In this document: piece by piece, positions 1 through 7,215 of the stretch | Layout: each line of letters opens with the position of its first letter | Position numbering within the stretch: the first letter of the stretch is position 1 | Assembly (NCBI GenBank): GCA_024278725.1 | Contig: JAJRSQ010000218.1 | Span: 1 to 23,157, forward strand | Direction: 5' to 3' | Origin: Chloroflexota bacterium | GTDB taxonomy: Bacteria; Chloroflexota; Anaerolineae; 4572-78 | Length of the DNA: 23,157 nucleotides | Notes under the pieces: model-generated | What the model saw: the letters and a program-made list of their open reading frames with translations, nothing else | What the model was told of the DNA's origin: nothing | Database searches by the model: none | Translations under genes and position numbers: made by a program

Positions 1-490
1 CGGGGGTGTCGCCGATTTTCGCTTCAATGAGCGAAAGATGCACCCTGCCGTCGGTGACTTCGGGGCGGAAAATGACAGTCAACTGATTGCTGCCCGGCAA
101 GTTGAGTTGTTGGAACAGAATATCTTTCACGTTGCCGGTGACCACCACATTTCCGCCGGTGAATGAAAGCCGCAAATTTTCAATGAGTGTCTGATTTATG
201 GTGAGTTGATTCGCTTTTTCTTTCAGTTGGATGATTTTGTTCACCGCGCTATCGGTGATGGGGATGGACAGGTTGAAAGATTTGTTGACATTGACCGATT
301 GCAGTGCGGAGGCGACGGCATCTTTGGCGGTATTTTTCGCCAATTCCCCCAGCGTTCCCAATCCTTCCCCCGCCTTTTCTGCGAGCGAATCTTTGGCGGC
401 GTTGATGCTGTTTTCCGTTCGGGCGGTTATCCCGCACGCCAGTGTGGTTATCAGCAGCGCGATAGATAATGCCCACAATAATTTTTTCAT
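1..490 (-). CDS. Putative lipoprotein, C-terminus cut by window edge
   Basis: Reading from ATG at 490 the frame stays open to the left edge (about 163 codons seen). The start is preceded by an AGGAGA ribosome-binding site. The N-terminus MKKLLWALSIALLITTLAC is a short signal peptide ending in a lipobox-like TLAC, so Cys19 is the likely lipidated residue. After it comes an Ala/Glu/Lys-rich helical stretch (residues about 25-55), then alternating polar/hydrophobic segments with the phrase GGNVVVTGNVKDIL, suggesting a beta-rich domain facing the outside. It vaguely resembles DUF2993/LmeA-like lipid-binding proteins, but I am not sure of the family. It lies 75 bp downstream of the YfhO-family gene on the same strand. 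Lipoprotein status is well supported; function is unknown. Confidence 0.7.
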   Translation of the reverse strand, partial: MKKLLWALSIALLITTLACGITARTENSINAAKDSLAEKAGEGLGTLGELAKNTAKDAVASALQSVNVNKSFNLSIPITDSAVNKIIQLKEKANQLTINQTLIENLRLSFTGGNVVVTGNVKDILFQQLNLPGSNQLTVIFRPEVTDGRVHLSLIEAKIGDTP

Positions 491-547
491 TTTTGAATCT
501 CCTGTCGTTTTTGGTTTTCTGCCGCCAACCGTCAGCCGACCACACCC

Positions 548-576
548 ATCATACCACAGTGACGTTCATCCATTCC
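548..576 (-). promoter_or_regulatory. Possible promoter for the lipoprotein gene
   Basis: On the minus strand an extended -10 (TGG then TATGAT, 548-553) lies in the 75-bp gap before the lipoprotein gene. The hexamer 17 bp further upstream (571-576) is a poor -35, so this rests on the -10 alone. Confidence 0.3.
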
Positions 577-2980
577 GATTTTGTTCCCGCCGGAAATTGT
601 CATTTTTCCGACGACTGCCCCACGCAATCAGCACCAGGGCGATGAGCAATCCCACCGCCGACAAAAACACGCCCCGCCGGAACGCTTCGGGCTGATAGCG
701 CAGCGTCACCGCGTGCGTCCCCGCCGAGACCGGCACGCCCAGCAGTACCCCGTCGGCGCGGATGATGGGCGCAGGTTGCCCGTCCACGGTGGCGCGCCAC
801 CCCGCGTCCCAAATTTCGCTGACCACCAGCAAGCCATCCCCCCCCGCCGAGACATCGAGCGCCAAAAAACCCGCCTTCGCCCCGGTGACGGTCACGCTGT
901 CCGCCGCATCCGTTTCCGCCACTGCCACCGGCTTCGCCACCAGCGCGGTTGTTTTCAGGTCAAAAGAATCTTCTGCCAGCGCGCGCCAATCGTCGCCCCG
1001 TACCAGCCGGTGCGCCAGCCACGCGCGGGGAAAGGGGTCGGTCACTTCAAACACCTTCACCCCGTCCGCTTCAAAACGGCGCGCCAGCCCCGCGCTGTCG
1101 ATGTCGCGCGTGTCCAGCACGTAGCGCACATTCAGCAATTGCCACAGCCGCCACGACGGCATTTCCGCCGCAAAAGTCGCCACATCCGCCAGTTGGAGCG
1201 GGGTGTTGCCGGTGATGTCCGCCAGCTCGAAGACCATCGCGGCGTTGTTGCCGCCGGAGAGCAGCCCGCCGCTCGCCATGCGCACCGGTTCGCCGCCGGT
1301 GTGTTCCCGCAAAAACTGACTGACGCCCGTCGGGGTGAATGGTTCCACGGTTCGCCGTTCCAAATTGAATTGCCAATTGACGGTGAACAGATTGAACGCC
1401 AGCCAGCCTGCCACCAGCATCATCCCCCAGCCCCGCCGCCAGAAACGGCGCGGGCGAGCCGCCAGCATGAGCAGCCCGCCGCCGAAGATTATCAGCCCGA
1501 AAATGTGGTGGCGCAGCACGCCGTTGAACAGGTTCACCGCGTCGCCGCGCACGTTAGCCGCCACCGCGCCGTAAATGAACAGCCCGGTCAGCGTCAGCGC
1601 CACCGCGCCCACCCGCCGGGCGTTGCGCTCAAAATTTTTCCACACCGATTGCATGGGTTTCGGGAAGGGGGTCGCCAGCGCGAGCGCGCCATAGCCCGCC
1701 AGAATCGCCATCGAAAAAGAGAAAAGGAGGAAGACCCGCTCTTGCTGGCGCACCGCGTCGAAACCGGGCAGGGTGAGATATGCCAGCGGGTAGGCGAAGG
1801 TGTTCGCGCCGAATGCTAGTACCAGCGACCCCAACGCCACCGCCGCCCAAAAAATAATCGTGCCGCGCAATTTTCGGCGACTCAGAACCAGCGCCGCCGC
1901 CACCAGCAACAGGGGCAGAATGCCCATATATTCCGGCGAGCCGCCAAAGTAGCCGGGGTACAGCACCGAAACCAGCTCGCTGAGGGGTAATCCGCGCGAC
2001 ACCGCGCTGAAATCCAAGTCGGCGCGGAGGGAACGGCGGATGAAATCGAGCGTGGGAAGCAATTGCGCGGCGGCAATCAGACCACCGAGGGCAGTGATGA
2101 GTGAAAAGTGAAAAGTGAAAAGTGAAAAGTGAGATTGGCTGACCGCCGACCGCTGACCGCTGATTGCTGACCGCTGATTGCTGACCGCTGATTGCTGATT
2201 TCCCCCTTGCCACCCTGCAACTCTGAACCTGAAACTCAAAACTCGAAACACGAAATATGCCGCTATCAAATAAAAAATGTACATCACTGTTTGGGGGTGT
2301 CCCGCCAGAATGGCGAGCGCGAACGCCGTCGCCGCCCAGCCCGCCCGCGCCAGCGACACCCGCGCGGGCAATCCGTCCGCCACCGCGTCGAGCGTGCGCG
2401 CCAGCGTCCACATCACCCAGGGCAGCCACGCGCTGACCAGCAGAATGGTCATCTGCTGCACGGGGAAGCCGGTGAAATAGCCGCTATAGGTGAAGGCGAG
2501 CGACACAATCGCGCCGGTGAAGCGCGCCACACGCCGGCTTGCCCCCGCGCGCCGCGCCCAATATCGCCCCAGCAGATATGCGCCCACCGCCGCCAGCGAG
2601 AAATGCAGAATGACCTGCCACGCCAGCGCGGAAAGCGGGAAGCCTTTGCCCAGCCAGCCCAGCGCGAGCGCCTGCACGATGTGCGGCGGGTACAGCGCCC
2701 CCGATTGGATGTCTGCCAGCCCCGGTTGCCCGCCGAAGATGTGCGGATTCCACAACGGGAGGTCGCCGTTCACCCACGCCCGCGCCGAAAACGCCCGCAG
2801 GGGGAAATACTGCTCGGTGAAATCGCCCGCTTTCAGGGACAGCCGGTCGGCGGAGTTGGGGGTGATGACCCGCCAGAAAAAAAGCAGGGGGAGCAGGGCA
2901 AGCATGGCGATGATGAGGATTTCGAGTTTTCGGTTGCGGGTTTTTGGTTTCGTGTTCAAGGTTTCAAGTCCTAAGTCCAA
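566..2980 (-). CDS. YfhO-family polytopic membrane protein
   Basis: About 800 residues with many transmembrane helices. Residues about 45-105 carry the YfhO-like first loop (KAGDFTEQYFPLRAF, then NGDLPLWNPHIFGGQPGLAD), typical of GT-C-like membrane proteins acting on lipid-linked sugars or cell-envelope polymers. The C-terminal part (AGWRATVDGQ, then GTHAVTLRYQP and a last helix) is the usual YfhO ending. Family assignment is by recognition; the substrate is unknown. Two oddities stand out. Residues about 240-295 are encoded by 7-bp-period repeat DNA and read as low-complexity peptide rich in QSAVSNQRSA and HFSLFTF. The first 20 residues from the TTG at 2980 are also encoded by such a repeat, so the true start may be Met26 (ATG at 2905), just before the first membrane helix. 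No convincing ribosome-binding site decides between them. Confidence 0.8.
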   Translation of the reverse strand: MDLGLETLNTKPKTRNRKLEILIIAMLALLPLLFFWRVITPNSADRLSLKAGDFTEQYFPLRAFSARAWVNGDLPLWNPHIFGGQPGLADIQSGALYPPHIVQALALGWLGKGFPLSALAWQVILHFSLAAVGAYLLGRYWARRAGASRRVARFTGAIVSLAFTYSGYFTGFPVQQMTILLVSAWLPWVMWTLARTLDAVADGLPARVSLARAGWAATAFALAILAGHPQTVMYIFYLIAAYFVFRVLSFRFRVAGWQGGNQQSAVSNQRSAISGQRSAVSQSHFSLFTFHFSLITALGGLIAAAQLLPTLDFIRRSLRADLDFSAVSRGLPLSELVSVLYPGYFGGSPEYMGILPLLLVAAALVLSRRKLRGTIIFWAAVALGSLVLAFGANTFAYPLAYLTLPGFDAVRQQERVFLLFSFSMAILAGYGALALATPFPKPMQSVWKNFERNARRVGAVALTLTGLFIYGAVAANVRGDAVNLFNGVLRHHIFGLIIFGGGLLMLAARPRRFWRRGWGMMLVAGWLAFNLFTVNWQFNLERRTVEPFTPTGVSQFLREHTGGEPVRMASGGLLSGGNNAAMVFELADITGNTPLQLADVATFAAEMPSWRLWQLLNVRYVLDTRDIDSAGLARRFEADGVKVFEVTDPFPRAWLAHRLVRGDDWRALAEDSFDLKTTALVAKPVAVAETDAADSVTVTGAKAGFLALDVSAGGDGLLVVSEIWDAGWRATVDGQPAPIIRADGVLLGVPVSAGTHAVTLRYQPEAFRRGVFLSAVGLLIALVLIAWGSRRKNDNFRREQNRNG
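2095..2260. repeat. Heptanucleotide-period repeat tract inside the YfhO gene
   Basis: Three sub-arrays share a 7-bp period: four exact GTGAAAA units (2101-2128), nine GCTGACC/GCTGATT-type units (2138-2200, one variant GCCGACC), and about six degenerate AACTCGA-like units (2219-2260). The tract is open in the yfhO frame and encodes a low-complexity loop. It resembles the short tandemly repeated repetitive (STRR) heptamers known from filamentous cyanobacteria. Confidence 0.85.
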
Positions 2981-3042
2981 AGTCCAAAGTCCGTAGTTTC
3001 AGGTTTCGGACTTGAGACCTGAAACTTGAGACCTGAAACTAT
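2917..3042. repeat. Degenerate heptanucleotide array across gene junction
   Basis: Units such as AAGTCCA, AAGTCCG, AGGTTTC, GGACTTG, AGACCTG and AAACTTG follow one another with a 7-bp register from 2966 to 3035, and a more worn array continues to about 2917. It covers the whole gap between the SARP regulator and the YfhO gene, ends within the regulator's stop codon (3039-3041), and encodes the annotated N-terminus of the YfhO protein. Confidence 0.8.
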
Positions 3043-6000
3043 AGTGTTTTCAAATCCCGCCGCGAGAGATACGCCGCCCGGTCGGCGGGGTCGGTGATGG
3101 TGGCGGCGATGGTGTCGCGGTCGGTGCGCGCCAGCCGCCGGTACCACGCCGCATCTTCGGGCATTGCCAGTTGGTTGAAGGTGCGATAGAGCGCCAGCCG
3201 CACCGAGAGTCGCGCCGGGAGCAGGTCGGCGCGGGTTGCCATGGTTTCGGCGCGCTGCAAAAGATGGAACACGTCGGCGGGTTGTCCGGTTTCCTGCGCG
3301 AAGCGGGCAGCTTCCACCAGTGCGCTGATGTAATCCGCCAGCATGCCCCGTTCCGCCGCGAACGCCATCGCCTGCACAATGGCGTGTTCCGCCTCGGCGA
3401 AATCTTTCCGGTGGCGGAATAATCGCGCCCGGCTGACATACAGCGCCACAAAATTCGAGGCGTACAAATCCTCCACATTTGCCAGTGCCGTGTCAAAGTG
3501 TTGCGCCGCATCTTCCGTTTGATTGCGGAACATCGCCAGCAGCCCCAAGCCAACCTGCACACTCAGCCGGTGCGAGCGCAGCGCCGTGTGCGCCGTCAGT
3601 TCATCGTTCAACTGGTGCAATCGCTCGGCGGCGCGGTCGAGCCGGTTCCAGCGCAAATCCACATATGCCCGATGGATGCGCCCCCAAATGACAATCCAGC
3701 GCAGATGGGGAATATCTGCCACCAGCGCCAACGCCCGGTTGAGCGATTGAGTCATCGCGCCATATTCCCCGCGCAAATCCCACAGTTGCGCCAAAAGGTG
3801 GTAGCTGGTGGCGCGCAAGCCCGGCTGTTGCTGCGCTTCCGCGAGATTGGCGGCATAATTCAGCGTCTCTTCCGCCGCCGCTGTTTCCCCTTGCAGGGTG
3901 AGCGCCCAGCCGTATAGATTCAACGTTTGCGCCGCCTGTTCATCGCCCAGAAATTTCGCCAGTGCCAGCCACGGTTTTTCCACATGCAGCGGTTTGGGCT
4001 GAAAGACCGGAAATCCCGATTCCGTCCACGTCGGTGGCGTCTCGCGGGTGGAGGAGAGCAGTTGCAAGCGGGTTTGAGCATGAACAATCACCGTCGGCGT
4101 TTCGGGCGGCAATTCTTTTGAAATGCGCGCGGTCAGCGCCGCCGATTCTTCCAGATGTCCAATCAGCCCCAGCATTGCCGCCAGCCGGTATTGCGCCATC
4201 AGCGCCACCGTCCGATTGCCCCGCTGTTGCGCCCACACCCAACATTGCCGGTAGGCTTCGCGGGCGGCATCCCATGCCATCAAATTTTCGTGCGCCTGCC
4301 CCAATTCCTGATACGCCTGTTGCAACCAGTGGTCAATGTCGGCAGTTTGGGGCATCGTTTCCGCCAGGTCGATTGCCTGCCGGTAATGGTGAACGGCTTG
4401 CCCGAAGCCGAAGGCGCGCATGGCATATTTACCCGCCAGCACGGAAAAAATCATCCCCTGCTCGCGGGCGACAATTCCGGCGCGCAAGCTGTGCTCGGCG
4501 ATTTCTGCGGCGTGCGAACCGGCTTGTTTGCCGAACAGCAGAATGAGCGCGTCCGCCACTCGGCGGTGGAGGCGACGGCGGGCAAGGGGTGAAAGTTGGC
4601 GGTAGATGACATCGCGCACAATCTGGTGCGAAAAATCGAGTCTGCCGGGGGAGACTTCCACCAGAAATTGCCGTTTCATTAATTCCGAAAGCGCGGAAAG
4701 GGGGTCGGTGGTGGCGATGGCTTCCAGCAAATCGACGGAAAAATCGCGCCCGATGACCGCGCCGATTTCCAGCACGGTGCGGGCGGCGGGGGGCACATGC
4801 GCCAATCGCGCCGAAATGATGTCCGTCACGTGGGAGGACGGTTCGCCCAGCGCAGACGTGTCTGCCAGCAGCGCGCCCGCTTCGCCGGAACTGAGCGCCT
4901 GCGGATGCGCGTCCAACAGGGCGCGAATCGTCTCGGTCATAAATAGCGGATTGCCACCCGTCAATTGGTGCAACTGCTGTACCACCGCCCCCAAATCTTT
5001 TGTGTCCGGGGCGATGGCTTGCAAAAAAGCCGTCGTTTCCCCTTCGGATAATCGAGCTACATGTACCGTTTGCATCGCCTGATGGTGCGTCAAATCGCGC
5101 AGAAAGACGTTCAGCGGGGCATTTTGCGGCACTTCCTCCGGGCGATATGCCATCACCACCAGCACGGGCGATTGCGGAACATAGCGGCTCACATTCGCCA
5201 GCAGGGTCAGGGTGGCGTCGTCCGCCCATTGCAAATCGTCGATGAACAGCACCAGCGGTTGGCGGCTCAGATTCAGTAAAATCTTCACCAATCCGGTGAC
5301 CACCATGCGCCGGTTCATATCGGTCAGCGTGGGGGCTGCCGTATCTTCATCCACCTGCCATGCCAGCGCCGGAAAAAGTTGCGCCAGTTGCGCCCGGTCG
5401 GTCGCCGAAATTCGGTTCAGCAGATTGTGCTGGTGACGGTGCATGTAGGTTTCCAGCGCGTCCACCACCGGCGCAAAGGGGAGCGATTGCTCCGCCATCT
5501 GACACCGCGCCACCAGCACCGCCAGCCCGTGTTCCGTGGCGTAATCCAGCGCGGCGGACGCGAGTCTGGTTTTCCCCACCCCGCTTTCTCCGGTGATGCA
5601 CACCATCTGCCCCCGGCGGTGTTTCAGCGCGTCCACGGCGCGGGTCAGTTGCGCCAACTCGGTTTTCCGCCCGACGAAGACCGTTTCCAGCGGGGAAGCG
5701 GTGGACGATGCGACCAGCGCGGGCGTTGCCGGTTCGGTGAGCTTTCCGTTCAAAATTGCCTGATGCAGCGCCAGCGATTGCGGGGACGGGTCGGCGCCGA
5801 GTTCATCCGCCAGATATTGGCGCAACTGCTCGAAGGTTTTGAGCGCGGCAACCATATCGCCCCGGCGCATATAATAGCGCATCAACGTGCGATACACCGG
5901 CTCGCGGTCGGGGTCGCGGGTGAGGACGCGGCGCAGGTTGGCAATCGCGCGGTCGAAGCGGTTGTGCGCGGCGTATATTTCCGCCAGCGTGGTCAGCGCC

Positions 6001-6494
6001 GTCAGATACCGTTCCCGCAGGCGATTGCGCTCGTCCGTTGCCCAGTCTTCATATACATCGTCGCACAAATAATCATCGTGATACAGCGCGAGCGCTTCTT
6101 CCAGTTGCGCCATTTTCTGTGCCGGGTCGGTTTCGGCGGCGGAATCCAGCAAGTTGTCGAAAGCGATGGCGTCAATCCACACCGCATCGGAGAGTTGGAA
6201 TTTGTAGCCGGGCGCGTGCGCCACAATGAACGCGGATTCGGTGTAGGGGGGGCGATTCGGTTCGAGCGTTTTGCGCAGGGCGTTGACGGCGGTGCGGAGG
6301 GTGGTGGCGGCTTTGCGGGGGTCGGCGTGCGCCCACAGCGATTCTATCAACACGTCGCGCGGCACAATTCGCCCGCGATGGGTCAACAGAATTTTGAGCA
6401 ACTGACGCGCCTGTTTGGTGTGCCATGCATTTTCCGGCACGGGCACGCCGTCAATCTCAAGCTGAAATGTTCCCAGCAGATAAATCTTTAGCAT
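3039..6494 (-). CDS. SARP-type transcriptional regulator with AAA ATPase and TPR domains
   Basis: A 1151-residue regulator. Residues 1-95 form an OmpR-like winged helix (MLKIYLLGTFQLEIDG, then HTKQARQLLKILL). Residues about 100-248 are a bacterial transcriptional activation (BTAD) domain. The ATPase module follows: VFVGRKTELAQL near 272, Walker A GESGVGKTR at 302-310, and Walker B LVLFIDDLQWADD near 414-426. Residues about 650-1150 are helical TPR-like repeats. There is no C-terminal LuxR HTH, so DNA binding should rest on the N-terminal winged helix alone. The family acts as large signal-integrating STAND activators in the cytoplasm; the signal and targets are unknown. The ATG at 6494 has no Shine-Dalgarno and lies only a few bases from the predicted transcription start, so the mRNA is probably near-leaderless. 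Confidence 0.9.
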   Translation of the reverse strand: MLKIYLLGTFQLEIDGVPVPENAWHTKQARQLLKILLTHRGRIVPRDVLIESLWAHADPRKAATTLRTAVNALRKTLEPNRPPYTESAFIVAHAPGYKFQLSDAVWIDAIAFDNLLDSAAETDPAQKMAQLEEALALYHDDYLCDDVYEDWATDERNRLRERYLTALTTLAEIYAAHNRFDRAIANLRRVLTRDPDREPVYRTLMRYYMRRGDMVAALKTFEQLRQYLADELGADPSPQSLALHQAILNGKLTEPATPALVASSTASPLETVFVGRKTELAQLTRAVDALKHRRGQMVCITGESGVGKTRLASAALDYATEHGLAVLVARCQMAEQSLPFAPVVDALETYMHRHQHNLLNRISATDRAQLAQLFPALAWQVDEDTAAPTLTDMNRRMVVTGLVKILLNLSRQPLVLFIDDLQWADDATLTLLANVSRYVPQSPVLVVMAYRPEEVPQNAPLNVFLRDLTHHQAMQTVHVARLSEGETTAFLQAIAPDTKDLGAVVQQLHQLTGGNPLFMTETIRALLDAHPQALSSGEAGALLADTSALGEPSSHVTDIISARLAHVPPAARTVLEIGAVIGRDFSVDLLEAIATTDPLSALSELMKRQFLVEVSPGRLDFSHQIVRDVIYRQLSPLARRRLHRRVADALILLFGKQAGSHAAEIAEHSLRAGIVAREQGMIFSVLAGKYAMRAFGFGQAVHHYRQAIDLAETMPQTADIDHWLQQAYQELGQAHENLMAWDAAREAYRQCWVWAQQRGNRTVALMAQYRLAAMLGLIGHLEESAALTARISKELPPETPTVIVHAQTRLQLLSSTRETPPTWTESGFPVFQPKPLHVEKPWLALAKFLGDEQAAQTLNLYGWALTLQGETAAAEETLNYAANLAEAQQQPGLRATSYHLLAQLWDLRGEYGAMTQSLNRALALVADIPHLRWIVIWGRIHRAYVDLRWNRLDRAAERLHQLNDELTAHTALRSHRLSVQVGLGLLAMFRNQTEDAAQHFDTALANVEDLYASNFVALYVSRARLFRHRKDFAEAEHAIVQAMAFAAERGMLADYISALVEAARFAQETGQPADVFHLLQRAETMATRADLLPARLSVRLALYRTFNQLAMPEDAAWYRRLARTDRDTIAATITDPADRAAYLSRRDLKTL

Positions 6495-6503
6495 AATACC
6501 GCT

Positions 6504-6532
6504 ATTATAACGGGCAATGGGAAAGGCTCAAA
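6504..6532 (-). promoter_or_regulatory. Promoter of the SARP regulator
   Basis: Minus strand: -35 TTTGAG (6527-6532), 17-bp spacer, perfect -10 TATAAT (6504-6509). The expected start of transcription falls about 2-5 bases before the ATG at 6494. Confidence 0.7.
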
Positions 6533-6535
6533 GTT

Positions 6536-6673
6536 GGGTCTTTGGGAATTCAGGGGGTCTGTCATTGCGAGCGAAGCGAAGCAATCTCCGCTGATGTTCA
6601 CAGTGATTGCTTCGGCGCAAAAAACGCGCCTCGCAATGACATTTTATAAATCCCCCTGAATTTCGGTTGAACC
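6536..6673 (+). repeat. 138-bp palindromic dispersed element, copy 1
   Basis: Imperfect nested inverted repeat: outer arms AATTCAGGGGG (6547-6557) and CCCCCTGAATT (6652-6662), inner arms GTCATTGCGA (6561-6570) and TCGCAATGAC (6631-6640), and a central hairpin of GCAATC and GATTGC. The same element occurs in opposite orientation at 20367-20502. No coding capacity; MITE- or REP-like. It fills most of the gap between the divergent SARP and tatA promoters. Confidence 0.85.
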
Positions 6674-6717
6674 TCAAAGTTTACCGGCGACACATTTGTG
6701 GAATCGAAAAAATTTAT

Positions 6718-6745
6718 TTGCCAGCGGATGAAGGTGTGCTATAAT
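6718..6745 (+). promoter_or_regulatory. Promoter of tatA
   Basis: -35 TTGCCA (6718-6723), 16-bp spacer, extended -10 TGC-TATAAT (6737-6745). It lies 46 bp before the tatA start. Confidence 0.75.
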
Positions 6746-6791
6746 GTTGGTGCGTTATGGACGCGGTTACTGTGATTTAAAGGAGATAACT

Positions 6792-6986
6792 ATGCCTCAG
6801 TTAGGTATTCCTGAATTATTAATTATTTTGGTCATCATCGTGGTTATTTTTGGTGTGGGACGGTTGCCTGAAATTGGTGGTGCGATTGGCAAGTCTATCC
6901 GTGAGTTTAAATCACAGGTAGGAACCGAAGAGAAGTCGGAAGCTGAAAAACCCGCTGCCGGCGACGCCCCCTCCGAAAAAGAATAA
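6792..6986 (+). CDS. tatA: Sec-independent translocase subunit TatA/E
   Basis: A 64-aa protein starting at ATG 6792, behind a strong AAGGAG ribosome-binding site; an upstream in-frame ATG at 6744 overlaps the promoter and is rejected. One N-terminal membrane helix (residues about 6-21, LLIILVIIVVIF) is followed by the TatA hinge FGVGRLPEIG, an amphipathic helix (GKSIREFKSQV) and an acidic Glu/Lys tail, the normal layout and length of TatA/E. It oligomerises in the cytoplasmic membrane to pass folded proteins with twin-arginine signals. No tatC or tatB lies in the window, so it acts with partners encoded elsewhere. It is monocistronic: own promoter, and a terminator before groEL. Confidence 0.93.
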   Translation: MPQLGIPELLIILVIIVVIFGVGRLPEIGGAIGKSIREFKSQVGTEEKSEAEKPAAGDAPSEKE

Positions 6987-7011
6987 ACTTTCGCTGTCAC
7001 CTTCTTTTGCT

Positions 7012-7047
7012 GTACCCGCCGATAACGGGTGCGGCATTTTGTTTTTT
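7012..7047 (+). terminator. Intrinsic terminator after tatA
   Basis: Seven-pair stem GTACCCG (7012-7018) / CGGGTGC (7026-7032), with one G-T pair and a 7-base loop, followed by a T-rich run (7037-7047). Its end touches the first CIRCE element. Confidence 0.6.
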
Positions 7048-7072
7048 AGCACTCTCTCCCTTCGAGTGCCAA
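7046..7072 (+). promoter_or_regulatory. CIRCE operator 1 (HrcA site) upstream of groEL
   Basis: TTAGCACTC, 9-bp spacer, GAGTGCCAA: one mismatch from the consensus CIRCE inverted repeat. It lies just upstream of the -35 box. In the known system HrcA binds CIRCE and represses groEL until heat stress titrates GroEL. Confidence 0.9.
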
Positions 7073-7088
7073 AATCACCCCTCAATAT

Positions 7089-7117
7089 TTGCAAATTCCT
7101 CCTTTCTTGAGTATGAT
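7089..7117 (+). promoter_or_regulatory. Sigma-A type promoter of groEL
   Basis: -35 TTGCAA (7089-7094), 17-bp spacer, -10 TATGAT (7112-7117). It is bracketed by the two CIRCE elements, with transcription expected to start around 7124. Confidence 0.8.
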
Positions 7118-7127
7118 ATTCCACGGT

Positions 7128-7154
7128 TTAGCACTCTGTGTATCCGGGTGCTAA
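7128..7154 (+). promoter_or_regulatory. CIRCE operator 2 at the groEL transcription start
   Basis: TTAGCACTC, 9-bp spacer, GGGTGCTAA: one mismatch from consensus, in the opposite arm to operator 1. It starts a few bases after the predicted transcription start, the classic blocking position. Confidence 0.92.
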
Positions 7155-7215
7155 TGCCCGAAAAAATTATTCGCACTTGGAAAAAAATTAATCTTGAAAA
7201 AGGAGTGAAACACCA

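Noticed and set aside
581..1819. Long plus-strand frame opposite the YfhO gene
   Set aside because: Arg/His/Gln-rich composition, no ribosome-binding site and no domain; it is the complementary shadow of a GC-rich membrane protein gene.
2138..2200. Heptamer array considered as a CRISPR array
   Set aside because: There are no spacers between units and the unit length is 7 bp.
5379..6491. Long plus-strand frame opposite the SARP regulator
   Set aside because: Composition is the mirror of the real gene (Arg/Gly/Gln-rich) with no recognisable motif, while the minus strand carries Walker A and B and the winged helix.
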